A stretch of DNA of 64,000 nucleotides from an uncultured Flavobacteriaceae bacterium. Its GTDB lineage: Bacteria > Bacteroidota > Bacteroidia > Flavobacteriales > Flavobacteriaceae. Shown piece after piece: positions 53,152-60,383 of this stretch. A program made the translations under genes and the position numbers. The notes beneath the pieces are model-generated. The model saw nothing but the letters and a program-made list of their open reading frames with translations. It ran no database searches and was not told where the DNA came from. Where the stretch lies: positions 124,001 to 188,000 of the forward strand of contig CAKUPQ010000001.1 in assembly GCA_934675205.1 (NCBI GenBank), written 5' to 3'. How positions within the stretch are numbered: position 1 is the stretch's first letter; each line of letters begins with the position of its first letter.

Positions 53152-54387
53152 TTATTTGCTAATCACTCCATAAACTTTTCCTTTTAGTTTTTTTCCGATA
53201 AAAGGCGAGTTTTTCGATTTTGAAAGTATGTCCTTTTCAGAAAAAACATAAGAAACATCAGGATTAAAAAGCGTCATATTTGCTTTTTGTCCGATTTCTA
53301 TTGGATTGTTTTCAATTTTGAAAACAGATTTTGAAAGCGTTAATTTTTCGATAATCAAATCCAAAGGAAGTATTGAGTTCAAAGCTCCGAAAACCGTTTC
53401 CAAACCGATAATTCCGTCTGTTGCTTTGTCGAACTCTAATTTTTTGTGTTCAATATCAAGCGGATTATGGTCTGACGTAATCATATCAATCGTTCCGTTT
53501 TTCAGTCCTTTGATAAGAGCCTGAACATCTTCTTTGGTTCGAATTGGAGGGTTTACTTTGTAGTTCGAATCAAATCCTTCTAGAACTTCATCCGTAAAGA
53601 AAAGATTGTGAACAGTAACGCTACACGTTACGTTCAGTCCTTTTGCTTTTGCCTCTTTTATCAGCTCAACCGATTTTTTGGTAGAAATAGTTGGAATGTG
53701 TAATTTTCCTCCTGTATATTCTAAAAGGAGTAAATTTCTTGCAATTTGCAAATCTTCCGAAAGGTTTGGAATTCCTTTCATTCCGAGTTTTGTTGAGGTT
53801 TCTCCCTCATTAGCAATTCCGCTTCCTTTAATATTTTTGTCTTGGGAAAAAGCAATTACAAGTCCGTCAAAATCCTGAACATATTGCAAAGCCAATTTCA
53901 GAACATTCGCATTTTCGATAGGTTTTTTGTAATCTCCGAAAGCGACAGCTCCTGCATTTTTCATATCAAAAAGCTCCGCCAAATTATGTGTGTCACTATC
54001 TTTGGTCATAGCTGCAATCGGATATAATTTTACAGAATGTCCGTTTGCTTTCTGCTTTACGAAGTTGATAAGTGCCTGATTATCTAAAACCGGGTTGGTA
54101 TTAGGATTAAGAGCCACAGCCGTAAATCCTGATTTTAAAGCAACATCAAGTCCGTTTTTTATGGTTTCTCGTTCTTCAAATCCTGGTTCTCCAAAACTAA
54201 CCGAACTATCAAACCAACCCTCCGAAACGTGAAGATTTTCGTGTTCGATGACTTCAAAACCTTTTTCTGTTTCGATTGATTTTGCAATTTCTGTAATGAT
54301 TCCGTTTTCGATTTTAATATCTACAACCTGATTGTGATACTTGCTTCGGGAATCAATGACTTTAGCTTTTTTTAATATTTTGTTCAT
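53152..54387 (-). CDS. Dihydroorotase-like protein with degenerate metal site
   Basis: A 411-residue amidohydrolase-fold protein related to PyrC. The first metal motif, normally HxH, reads DSSVSFGEPGFEERETI (residues 60-76), with serines in place of both histidines although GEPGFE is kept. The later metal histidines are also altered (HIPTIST, SVTVHNL), while TSDHNPLD retains its aspartate. It is probably inactive as a dihydroorotase and may be a structural partner, like the PyrX/PyrC' paralogs that pair with aspartate transcarbamoylase. No other pyr gene lies nearby. Confidence 0.8.
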   Translation of the reverse strand: MNKILKKAKVIDSRSKYHNQVVDIKIENGIITEIAKSIETEKGFEVIEHENLHVSEGWFDSSVSFGEPGFEERETIKNGLDVALKSGFTAVALNPNTNPVLDNQALINFVKQKANGHSVKLYPIAAMTKDSDTHNLAELFDMKNAGAVAFGDYKKPIENANVLKLALQYVQDFDGLVIAFSQDKNIKGSGIANEGETSTKLGMKGIPNLSEDLQIARNLLLLEYTGGKLHIPTISTKKSVELIKEAKAKGLNVTCSVTVHNLFFTDEVLEGFDSNYKVNPPIRTKEDVQALIKGLKNGTIDMITSDHNPLDIEHKKLEFDKATDGIIGLETVFGALNSILPLDLIIEKLTLSKSVFKIENNPIEIGQKANMTLFNPDVSYVFSEKDILSKSKNSPFIGKKLKGKVYGVISK

Positions 54388-54428
54388 TGTGTTGTTTAAT
54401 ATCTTACAAAGATAAGAAACTGTTTAAA

Positions 54429-54540
54429 TTAATCTTTAATCTGTCCCAAAACCTCCAAAGCCCGTTTCATACTTTTAATATTTTCAAACGAAAGTAACAA
54501 TCGTAACCCGTTGTGGGTTTCTTTTTCTTTCATTTTGCAG
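54429..54540 (-). pseudogene. Displaced 3' end of mfd
   Basis: In the mfd frame this fragment reads LCKMKEKETHNGLRLLLSFE, then NIKSMKRALEVLGQIKD and a stop. The intact mfd ends the same way but with LDMLKNE. The nucleotide match is 54451-54539 to 56019-56107 with three differences. It lies on the far side of the WG-repeat gene, so it looks like the original end of mfd pushed away by an insertion that supplied a new end. Confidence 0.85.
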
Positions 54541-54557
54541 AGAGAAATAACAACCAG

Positions 54558-55970
54558 TTATTTTAGCTCTAAATCTTCTGTTTTATCTCCAATTTTCCCT
54601 TGCCATTTCTGACTGTGGTAGTTATGTTCTATTTTATCGTATTTGACAGGTGCTAAAATTTCTCCTTTGGGAGTTATTATTCCGTACTTATTATTGCTTT
54701 TTACGATAAGAACTTTCTTTTCAAACACAATTTCATCATATTCAAAATCAGTAACAAGTTTTTCAGAATGGAAAACAGCAAATTTTCCGTCCTTTTTTAC
54801 AGTAAGAAATTCTACCTCATAATTAGACGTATATGGGTTAGAAATAGGTTGAATATCATCATATTTTATTTCAAGGACATTTGTTCCGTCCCTTTTAATC
54901 AAACCGGATTTGCTATTTTCTTCAACTATCAACAAACGACCGTCAGCTGTTCTGATGTTATCGTATATAATAGATGTTTCTTGCCAAGTAGAAAAATCTA
55001 TAAGCAATATTTTATTATCTCTTTTTGCCAAAATCTGAAAAGGATATTCATCTTTAGCATAAATCACTCGTAATGCATCATATATTGGGGGTAATTTCTC
55101 TTTAAAATCAGAATCTAACACAGTGATTCCTTTATTTGTATATGCTTTTATGTATTTTCTCAACTCATCTGTTTCCTTACCTTCTTCGTCTAAAGAAAAA
55201 ATAAGTACAGCATATTCATTACTTAATTTTTTGTTATTAAAGTCTATAAAAAAGTATCTTTTATCTTCTACTACTAATAATCCTAATTGAGTAAGCCGTA
55301 TTTGTTTGTATTCAAAAGGAACAAGTGCTTTGTTTTTGTTGTTTATAATTCCAACCTTACCGTTTCTTTGTATAATTGCATAATCTTTATTAGCAAATAG
55401 AACAAATTCATATTCAATTTTACCATAAATAGATTCATCTATAAAAGCCTTTACCACATCTTTTTTGTAGAGTACATCTGTTTTATATTTGTTTTTTGTA
55501 AAGAAAGGGTTATTGCTTGTAAGGTATAAAAATGATTCACGAGAATATCTGTTTTTATGTATTGACAAATAATATGATTGTTTGACATTTTCGTTATTCC
55601 CGCCAGAATTCCTTCCATCTCCCATATAGCTACCTTCTCTTAATTCATTTTTTAATATGTTCAATTTAAGCGAAACGAGCTTACTTCCGCTTCCTGCTTG
55701 ATAAGTTCTCTTAAATTCAGGTTTTTCGTAGATAAGAGTTTTGATTTCTACATATTCTTCTGATTTTTCAAATGCTCTTTCCGCTCGATACAAAGGAAAA
55801 AAATGAATGTCAGAATTTTCTTTATAATCCTTAATTACAATTTGTTTCAACAAATCATATAACTCTTTTTCTTCCTCATTAATTTCCTTTAAAGACTTGA
55901 AATCTGTCAATTCTTGGGAATAATTTGAAAATGAAGTTAGTAATGCTATTATTAAAATGTATTTTCTCAT
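54558..55970 (-). CDS. Secreted WG-repeat protein, inserted next to mfd
   Basis: A 470-residue exported protein (signal peptide MRKYILIIALLTSFSNYSQ). It has WG-type beta repeats in the C-terminal half, for example NGKVGIINNKNKALVPFEYK, NSKSGLIKRDGTNVLEIKYD and NNKYGIITPKGEILAPVKYD. The N-terminal half is unassigned. The function is unknown; such repeats usually mediate binding. Its base composition is more AT-rich than mfd. It is flanked by the two copies of the mfd 3' end. The ATG at 55970 is preferred over an upstream TTG that lies in the promoter element. Confidence 0.75.
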   Translation of the reverse strand: MRKYILIIALLTSFSNYSQELTDFKSLKEINEEEKELYDLLKQIVIKDYKENSDIHFFPLYRAERAFEKSEEYVEIKTLIYEKPEFKRTYQAGSGSKLVSLKLNILKNELREGSYMGDGRNSGGNNENVKQSYYLSIHKNRYSRESFLYLTSNNPFFTKNKYKTDVLYKKDVVKAFIDESIYGKIEYEFVLFANKDYAIIQRNGKVGIINNKNKALVPFEYKQIRLTQLGLLVVEDKRYFFIDFNNKKLSNEYAVLIFSLDEEGKETDELRKYIKAYTNKGITVLDSDFKEKLPPIYDALRVIYAKDEYPFQILAKRDNKILLIDFSTWQETSIIYDNIRTADGRLLIVEENSKSGLIKRDGTNVLEIKYDDIQPISNPYTSNYEVEFLTVKKDGKFAVFHSEKLVTDFEYDEIVFEKKVLIVKSNNKYGIITPKGEILAPVKYDKIEHNYHSQKWQGKIGDKTEDLELK

Positions 55971-55988
55971 CTCATTTTTTTTATCTGT

Positions 55989-55996
55989 CAAAGTTA
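55989..55996 (-). promoter_or_regulatory. -7 element of the WG-repeat gene, overlapping the mfd stop codon
   Basis: TAACTTTG on the minus strand begins with the TAA stop codon of mfd. A TTG about 18 bases upstream, inside the mfd 3' end, fits a -33 element. The promoter therefore depends on the mfd end that came with the insertion. Confidence 0.6.
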
Positions 55997-58900
55997 TTCA
56001 TTTTTTAACATATCCAACACCTCCAAAGCCCGTTTCATACTTTTGATATTTTCAAACGAAAGTAACAATCGTAACCCGTTTCGGGTTTCTTTTTCTTTCA
56101 TTTTGCAAAGGGTTGGGTTTTGCTGAACAAACAACAAAACCTTTCTGAATTTTTCAGACTGGTAAAAATCTGATTGTTGGTCAGCTATGAAATAAGCAAC
56201 CATTTTGTTTTGTTTCAAGATGACTTTTTCGATTCCGAATTCGGTTGCAATCCATTTTATTCGTAAGCTGTCCAAAAGCGATTTGGCTTGTCTTGGTAAT
56301 TGTCCGAATCGGTCAATCAGTCGTTGTTCGTACTGTTGTAATTCGTCTTCTGTTTTTAAATCGGATAACTCGTTGTACAGGCTTAGTCGTTCCGAAACCT
56401 GATTGACATATTCGTCAGGGAACAATAATTCCAAATCCGTATCAATCGAAAATTCCTTGACGAAATTCTTTTCTTCAACCGAATTTTCATCTTCATACAA
56501 CTCTTTAAACTCGTTTTCTTTGAGTTCTTCGATGGCTTCGTTCATGATTTTTTGGTAGGTTTCAAAACCGATTTCGTTGATAAATCCGCTTTGTTCTGCT
56601 CCCAACAAATCTCCTGCACCTCTGATTTCGAGGTCTTTCATCGCAATATTGAAACCACTTCCTAAATCAGAAAAACGTACCAAAGCATCTAATCGTTTTC
56701 GTGCTTCTTCGGTCAAAGTCGAAAAAGACGGAGTAATGAAATAACAAAACGCCTTTTTGTTGCTTCGTCCCACACGACCTCGCATCTGGTGCAAATCAGA
56801 AAGTCCAAAATTGTTGGCATTATTGATAAAAATCGTATTGGCATTCGGAACGTCGAGTCCGCTTTCGATAATAGTTGTTGAAACTAAAACATCGAATTCT
56901 CCGTTCATAAACCCGAGCATCAATTCTTCGAGTTTCTTACCGTCCATTTGTCCGTGACCGACAGCAATTTTAGCATCGGGAACCAATCGCTGAATCATTC
57001 CGGCTACTTCTTTGATGTTTTCGATTCGGTTATGAATAAAAAAAACTTGACCTCCACGTTGAATTTCATAAGCAACCGCATCTCTGATTACTTCTTCGCT
57101 AAACGACACTAGTTGCGTTTCAATCGGATAACGATTAGGCGGAGGCGTAGTAATGACCGACAAATCTCGAGCTGCCATAAGCGAAAACTGCAACGTTCTC
57201 GGGATTGGTGTTGCTGTCAAAGTCAAGGTGTCGATATTGTGACCTATGGTTTTGAGTTTGTCTTTTACGTTTACTCCGAATTTTTGCTCTTCATCGACAA
57301 TCAAAAGTCCTAAATCTTTGAACTTTACGTCTTTGCTCACCAATTGATGCGTTCCGATAAGGATATCCACTTTTCCTTCTTCCAGAGCTTTGAGCGTTTC
57401 AGCTTTTTGTTTGGCTGTTTTGAATCGGTTGAGGTAATCGACTCTCACAGGCATATCTTTTAGCCTTTCGGAAAAAGTTTTGTGATGCTGAAAAGCCAAA
57501 ACCGTAGTCGGAACCAGCACAGCAACTTGTTTTCCATTGTCAACTGCTTTAAAAGCTGCTCGAATGGCAACTTCGGTTTTCCCGAAACCAACGTCTCCAC
57601 AAACCAATCTATCCATAGGTCTGTCTGATTCCATATCGGCTTTTACGTCTTGCGTGGCTTTGGATTGATCGGGAGTATCTTCGTAAATAAACGAGCTCTC
57701 CAATTCGTATTGCAAATAGCTATCGGGAGCAAATGCAAAACCTTTTTCGGTTCTACGCTTAGCATACAACTGAATCAGATTGAACGCAATATGCTTCACT
57801 CTGGCTTTGGTTTTTTGTTTCAAAGCCTTCCAAGCTCCCGAACCGACTTTGTAGATTTTAGGCGGAGTTCCGTCTTTCCCATTGAATTTTGCGATTTTGT
57901 GAAGCGAATGAATACTCACATATACGATGTCATTTTCAGCATACACCAATTTGATGGCTTCTTGCATTCTACCTTCGACTTCAATTTTCTGCAAACCTCC
58001 GAATTTTCCGATTCCGTGGTCGATATGCGTAACGTAATCTCCAACCGTTAGGGAATTTAATTCCTTTAACGTAATGGTTTGCTTTTTGGAATAACCGTCT
58101 TTGATTTTAAACTTGTGATATCGTTCGAAAATCTGATGGTCAGTATAGCAAACGATTTTTAGATCTTCGTCAATGAATCCTTGAAATAGTGGAAATACAA
58201 ACGATTTATAATTCTTCCAATCTTCGTTTTCTTCACCTGAAATCGACTGAAAAATATCGTCAAAACGCTTGCTTTGTGCTTCGCTTGAGCTGAACAAAAA
58301 GTTCTGATATCCTAACTTTTGGTTTTCAATCAAATTATCTCGCAACAAATCAAACTGTTTGTTAAAAGACGGTTGCGGTTTGGTGTTGAATTGAAATGCT
58401 GCTTTGATATCAAATACAGGTTTTCCGGAAAGTTCCACATACGTAAAAAGCTCTGCTCTATCCAAAAATTCTGCTTTTGAGAGGAATAATTCATCAGGAG
58501 ATTGATGTTTGATATCGGATGAAAATCCTGCAAAAGTTTCTTTCGCTTTTTCGAATACTTTATCTAACTGGTGGGTAAGTAATTCTGTATTTTCAGCAAA
58601 AATGACGGTTTTATCAGAAATGTATTCCAAAAAACTCTCTCGTTTTTCTTGCGAAAATTTGTTTTCGATATTCGGAATAATGGTAATCTTTTTTTGCGGT
58701 TCAACCGAAAGTTGGGTTTCTACATCAAAACTTCGGATAGAATCTACTTCGTTTCCGAAAAATTCGATTCGGTATGGGTTGTCATTCGAAAATGAAAACA
58801 CATCTATAATTCCTCCCCTAACCGAAAATTCTCCCGGTTCGGAAACAAAATCCACTCGTTTGAAGTTGTATTCAAATAGTGTTTCGTTGATAAAATCAAT

Positions 58901-59356
58901 CGAAAGTGAATCTCCAACACCCATTTTCAGGGTATTTCGGTCTAACTGCTTTCGAGTAACCACTTTTTCAAAAAGTGCTTCCGGATAAGTTACAATAACA
59001 CACGGTTTTTTTCGAGAGTTGATTCTGTTGAGCACCTCCGCTCTCAAAAGAACATTTGCATTATCGACATCTTCGATTTGATAAGGTCTTCTGTGCGAAC
59101 TCGGGAAAAACAATACATCTTTTTCTCCGATTAGGTTTTCCAAATCGTTCAGATAATAGGCAGCTTCTTCCTTGTTCTGAAAAATCAAAAGAAAAGGCTT
59201 ATCGCTTTTTTCAAACAATGCCTGAACCACAAACGAAGTCGAAGAACCTGCAAGTCCGTTAATTGAAATTTTGTTTATTTTATTAGAAATTGCCTCTGAA
59301 ATTTGCCTGATTTTAGGTAATTCAGAATATTTTTTGGAAATAACCGTATGATTCAT
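55994..59356 (-). CDS. mfd: Transcription-repair coupling factor
   Basis: Mfd removes stalled RNA polymerase and recruits the UvrABC excision machinery. The 1120-residue protein has the UvrB-like N-terminal region, the RNA-polymerase-interacting CarD-like domain (GDYVTHIDHGIGKFGGLQKI), the translocase motor (GDVGFGKTEVAIRAAF, DEEQKFGV, TATPIPRTLQ, QMRGRVGRSNKKAFCY) and the C-terminal TRCF domain. The ATG at 59356 lies four bases after the TATCTTTG element, so the mRNA is probably leaderless. The final residues differ from the displaced copy at 54429-54540. Confidence 0.96.
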   Translation of the reverse strand: MNHTVISKKYSELPKIRQISEAISNKINKISINGLAGSSTSFVVQALFEKSDKPFLLIFQNKEEAAYYLNDLENLIGEKDVLFFPSSHRRPYQIEDVDNANVLLRAEVLNRINSRKKPCVIVTYPEALFEKVVTRKQLDRNTLKMGVGDSLSIDFINETLFEYNFKRVDFVSEPGEFSVRGGIIDVFSFSNDNPYRIEFFGNEVDSIRSFDVETQLSVEPQKKITIIPNIENKFSQEKRESFLEYISDKTVIFAENTELLTHQLDKVFEKAKETFAGFSSDIKHQSPDELFLSKAEFLDRAELFTYVELSGKPVFDIKAAFQFNTKPQPSFNKQFDLLRDNLIENQKLGYQNFLFSSSEAQSKRFDDIFQSISGEENEDWKNYKSFVFPLFQGFIDEDLKIVCYTDHQIFERYHKFKIKDGYSKKQTITLKELNSLTVGDYVTHIDHGIGKFGGLQKIEVEGRMQEAIKLVYAENDIVYVSIHSLHKIAKFNGKDGTPPKIYKVGSGAWKALKQKTKARVKHIAFNLIQLYAKRRTEKGFAFAPDSYLQYELESSFIYEDTPDQSKATQDVKADMESDRPMDRLVCGDVGFGKTEVAIRAAFKAVDNGKQVAVLVPTTVLAFQHHKTFSERLKDMPVRVDYLNRFKTAKQKAETLKALEEGKVDILIGTHQLVSKDVKFKDLGLLIVDEEQKFGVNVKDKLKTIGHNIDTLTLTATPIPRTLQFSLMAARDLSVITTPPPNRYPIETQLVSFSEEVIRDAVAYEIQRGGQVFFIHNRIENIKEVAGMIQRLVPDAKIAVGHGQMDGKKLEELMLGFMNGEFDVLVSTTIIESGLDVPNANTIFINNANNFGLSDLHQMRGRVGRSNKKAFCYFITPSFSTLTEEARKRLDALVRFSDLGSGFNIAMKDLEIRGAGDLLGAEQSGFINEIGFETYQKIMNEAIEELKENEFKELYEDENSVEEKNFVKEFSIDTDLELLFPDEYVNQVSERLSLYNELSDLKTEDELQQYEQRLIDRFGQLPRQAKSLLDSLRIKWIATEFGIEKVILKQNKMVAYFIADQQSDFYQSEKFRKVLLFVQQNPTLCKMKEKETRNGLRLLLSFENIKSMKRALEVLDMLKNE

Positions 59357-59360
59357 TTTG

Positions 59361-59368
59361 CAAAGATA
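59361..59368 (-). promoter_or_regulatory. -7 promoter element of mfd, leaderless arrangement
   Basis: TATCTTTG on the minus strand is followed by CAAA and the ATG of mfd. The same layout is seen at 20358-20370. Confidence 0.65.
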
Positions 59369-59413
59369 ATAAGAGAAAAGAAGATAGAGAAAAGAAAAAA
59401 GAATCAAAAAAAT

Positions 59414-59451
59414 GTAAAATTAATTTTACTATATGTAAAGTTTATTTTACA
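59414..59451. promoter_or_regulatory. Tandem operator-like palindromes upstream of the HTH operon
   Basis: GTAAAATTAATTTTAC (59414-59429) is a perfect palindrome and TGTAAAGTTTATTTTACA (59434-59451) an imperfect one with the same TGTAAA half-site. Their centres are 21 bases apart, two helical turns, on one DNA face. The second overlaps the -7 element. They are likely binding sites of the HTH protein at 59978. Confidence 0.65.
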
Positions 59452-59455
59452 TTTG
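59448..59455 (+). promoter_or_regulatory. -7 element of the membrane protein-HTH operon
   Basis: TACATTTG lies 24 bases before the ATG at 59479 and overlaps the second palindrome. Confidence 0.65.
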
Positions 59456-59478
59456 TCTCGAACTTAAAATTATTACTT

Positions 59479-59988
59479 ATGAAAACATCGTATTTATTTC
59501 CGTATAGGTTTAAAAGAGTTAGCGGAATTGTGTTTTGGGTATCGTTAGTATTGCTTATACTTTTATATTCCTATTCAAATCTTTTTAATAGTATAAATCC
59601 TGAAATTAATGTGTTTGCCATTCGAGGTGAACCTATTTTTGAAAAAGACGAAAGCGGAACATTTCTTCTTGCGGAAAAATGGTTTACCATTACAAAAACC
59701 CAAATATTAGATGAGATTTTATTTTTATTACTAATAATAAGTGGACTTATTTACGCTTTTTCTAAAGAAAAAACAGAAGATGAAATGGTTTCAAAAATCC
59801 GTTTGGACAGCTTGGTTTGGGCTACTTATTTTAACTATATCGTAATTTTACTTTGTTATATGTTTGTGTACGGGTTTGCTTTTTTGAATGTAATGATGGT
59901 TGCCCTTTTTTCGCATTTGCTGTTTTTTATTATTCGATTTCGATGGATGATGTACAAACAAAATAAGATTTCTGATTATGAAGAATAA
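59479..59988 (+). CDS. Membrane protein partner of an HTH regulator
   Basis: A 169-residue protein with four predicted helices (about 16-34, 78-95, 114-132, 136-153) and a charged segment KEKTEDEMVSKIRLDSLVW. Such membrane proteins are commonly paired with a small XRE-type regulator in Bacteroidota. The function is unknown. It overlaps the next gene by 11 bases. Confidence 0.75.
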   Translation: MKTSYLFPYRFKRVSGIVFWVSLVLLILLYSYSNLFNSINPEINVFAIRGEPIFEKDESGTFLLAEKWFTITKTQILDEILFLLLIISGLIYAFSKEKTEDEMVSKIRLDSLVWATYFNYIVILLCYMFVYGFAFLNVMMVALFSHLLFFIIRFRWMMYKQNKISDYEE

Positions 59989-60178
59989 CATTAAAATACA
60001 ACGTGCCATAGCTAATTTGACCCAAGCCGAATTAGCCGAAAAAATCGGAGTAAGCCGACAAACCATAAATGCAATGGAACTCGGAAAATACGTTCCCTCA
60101 ACCGTTTTGGCTCTCAAAATTTCTAAAGTTTTTGAGAAATCCGTAAATGAAATTTTTGAGTTAGAAGAAACGGATTAA
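59978..60178 (+). CDS. Small XRE-family HTH regulator
   Basis: A 66-residue Cro/C1-type HTH protein. IQRAIANLTQAELAEKIGVS followed by RQTINAMELGKYVPS is the classic five-helix DNA-binding domain, and there is no effector domain. It is coupled by overlap to the membrane-protein gene and probably represses its own operon through the palindromes at 59414-59451. The pairing with a membrane protein suggests sensing by sequestration, which is inference. Confidence 0.9.
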   Translation: MKNNIKIQRAIANLTQAELAEKIGVSRQTINAMELGKYVPSTVLALKISKVFEKSVNEIFELEETD

Positions 60179-60210
60179 GTAAACTTACCGTACAAATTTC
60201 GGGAAATAAA

Positions 60211-60246
60211 AAAGCGTAACTATTGATTATCAATAAGTTACGCTTT
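60211..60246. terminator. Bidirectional terminator between the HTH gene and tRNA-fMet
   Basis: AAAGCGTAAC and GTTACGCTTT form a perfect 10-bp stem. An inner stem TATTGAT/ATCAATA extends it. Confidence 0.85.
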
Positions 60247-60253
60247 ACTTTAG

Positions 60254-60326
60254 TAGCGGGAACAGGACTCGAACCTGTGACCTTCGGGTTATGAGCCCGA
60301 CGAGCTGCCTACTGCTCTATCCCGCG
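60254..60326 (-). tRNA. Initiator tRNA-fMet (anticodon CAT)
   Basis: The minus strand folds as a full cloverleaf of 73 bases without an encoded CCA. The anticodon loop is CTCATAA on the stem TCGGG/CCCGA, whose three consecutive G-C pairs are a hallmark of initiator tRNAs. The first base C faces T at position 72, so the 1-72 pair is absent, the second initiator hallmark. The T arm is ACAGG/CCTGT around TTCGAGT. Confidence 0.92.
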
Positions 60327-60383
60327 ATTTGTGAGTGCAAATATACAACAAAATATTATATTACGCAAATAGATAAACATATT

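Noticed and set aside
54558..55970. WG-repeat gene as part of a transposon
   Set aside because: No transposase, terminal inverted repeats or short target duplications were found; the only flanking signal is the duplicated mfd end.
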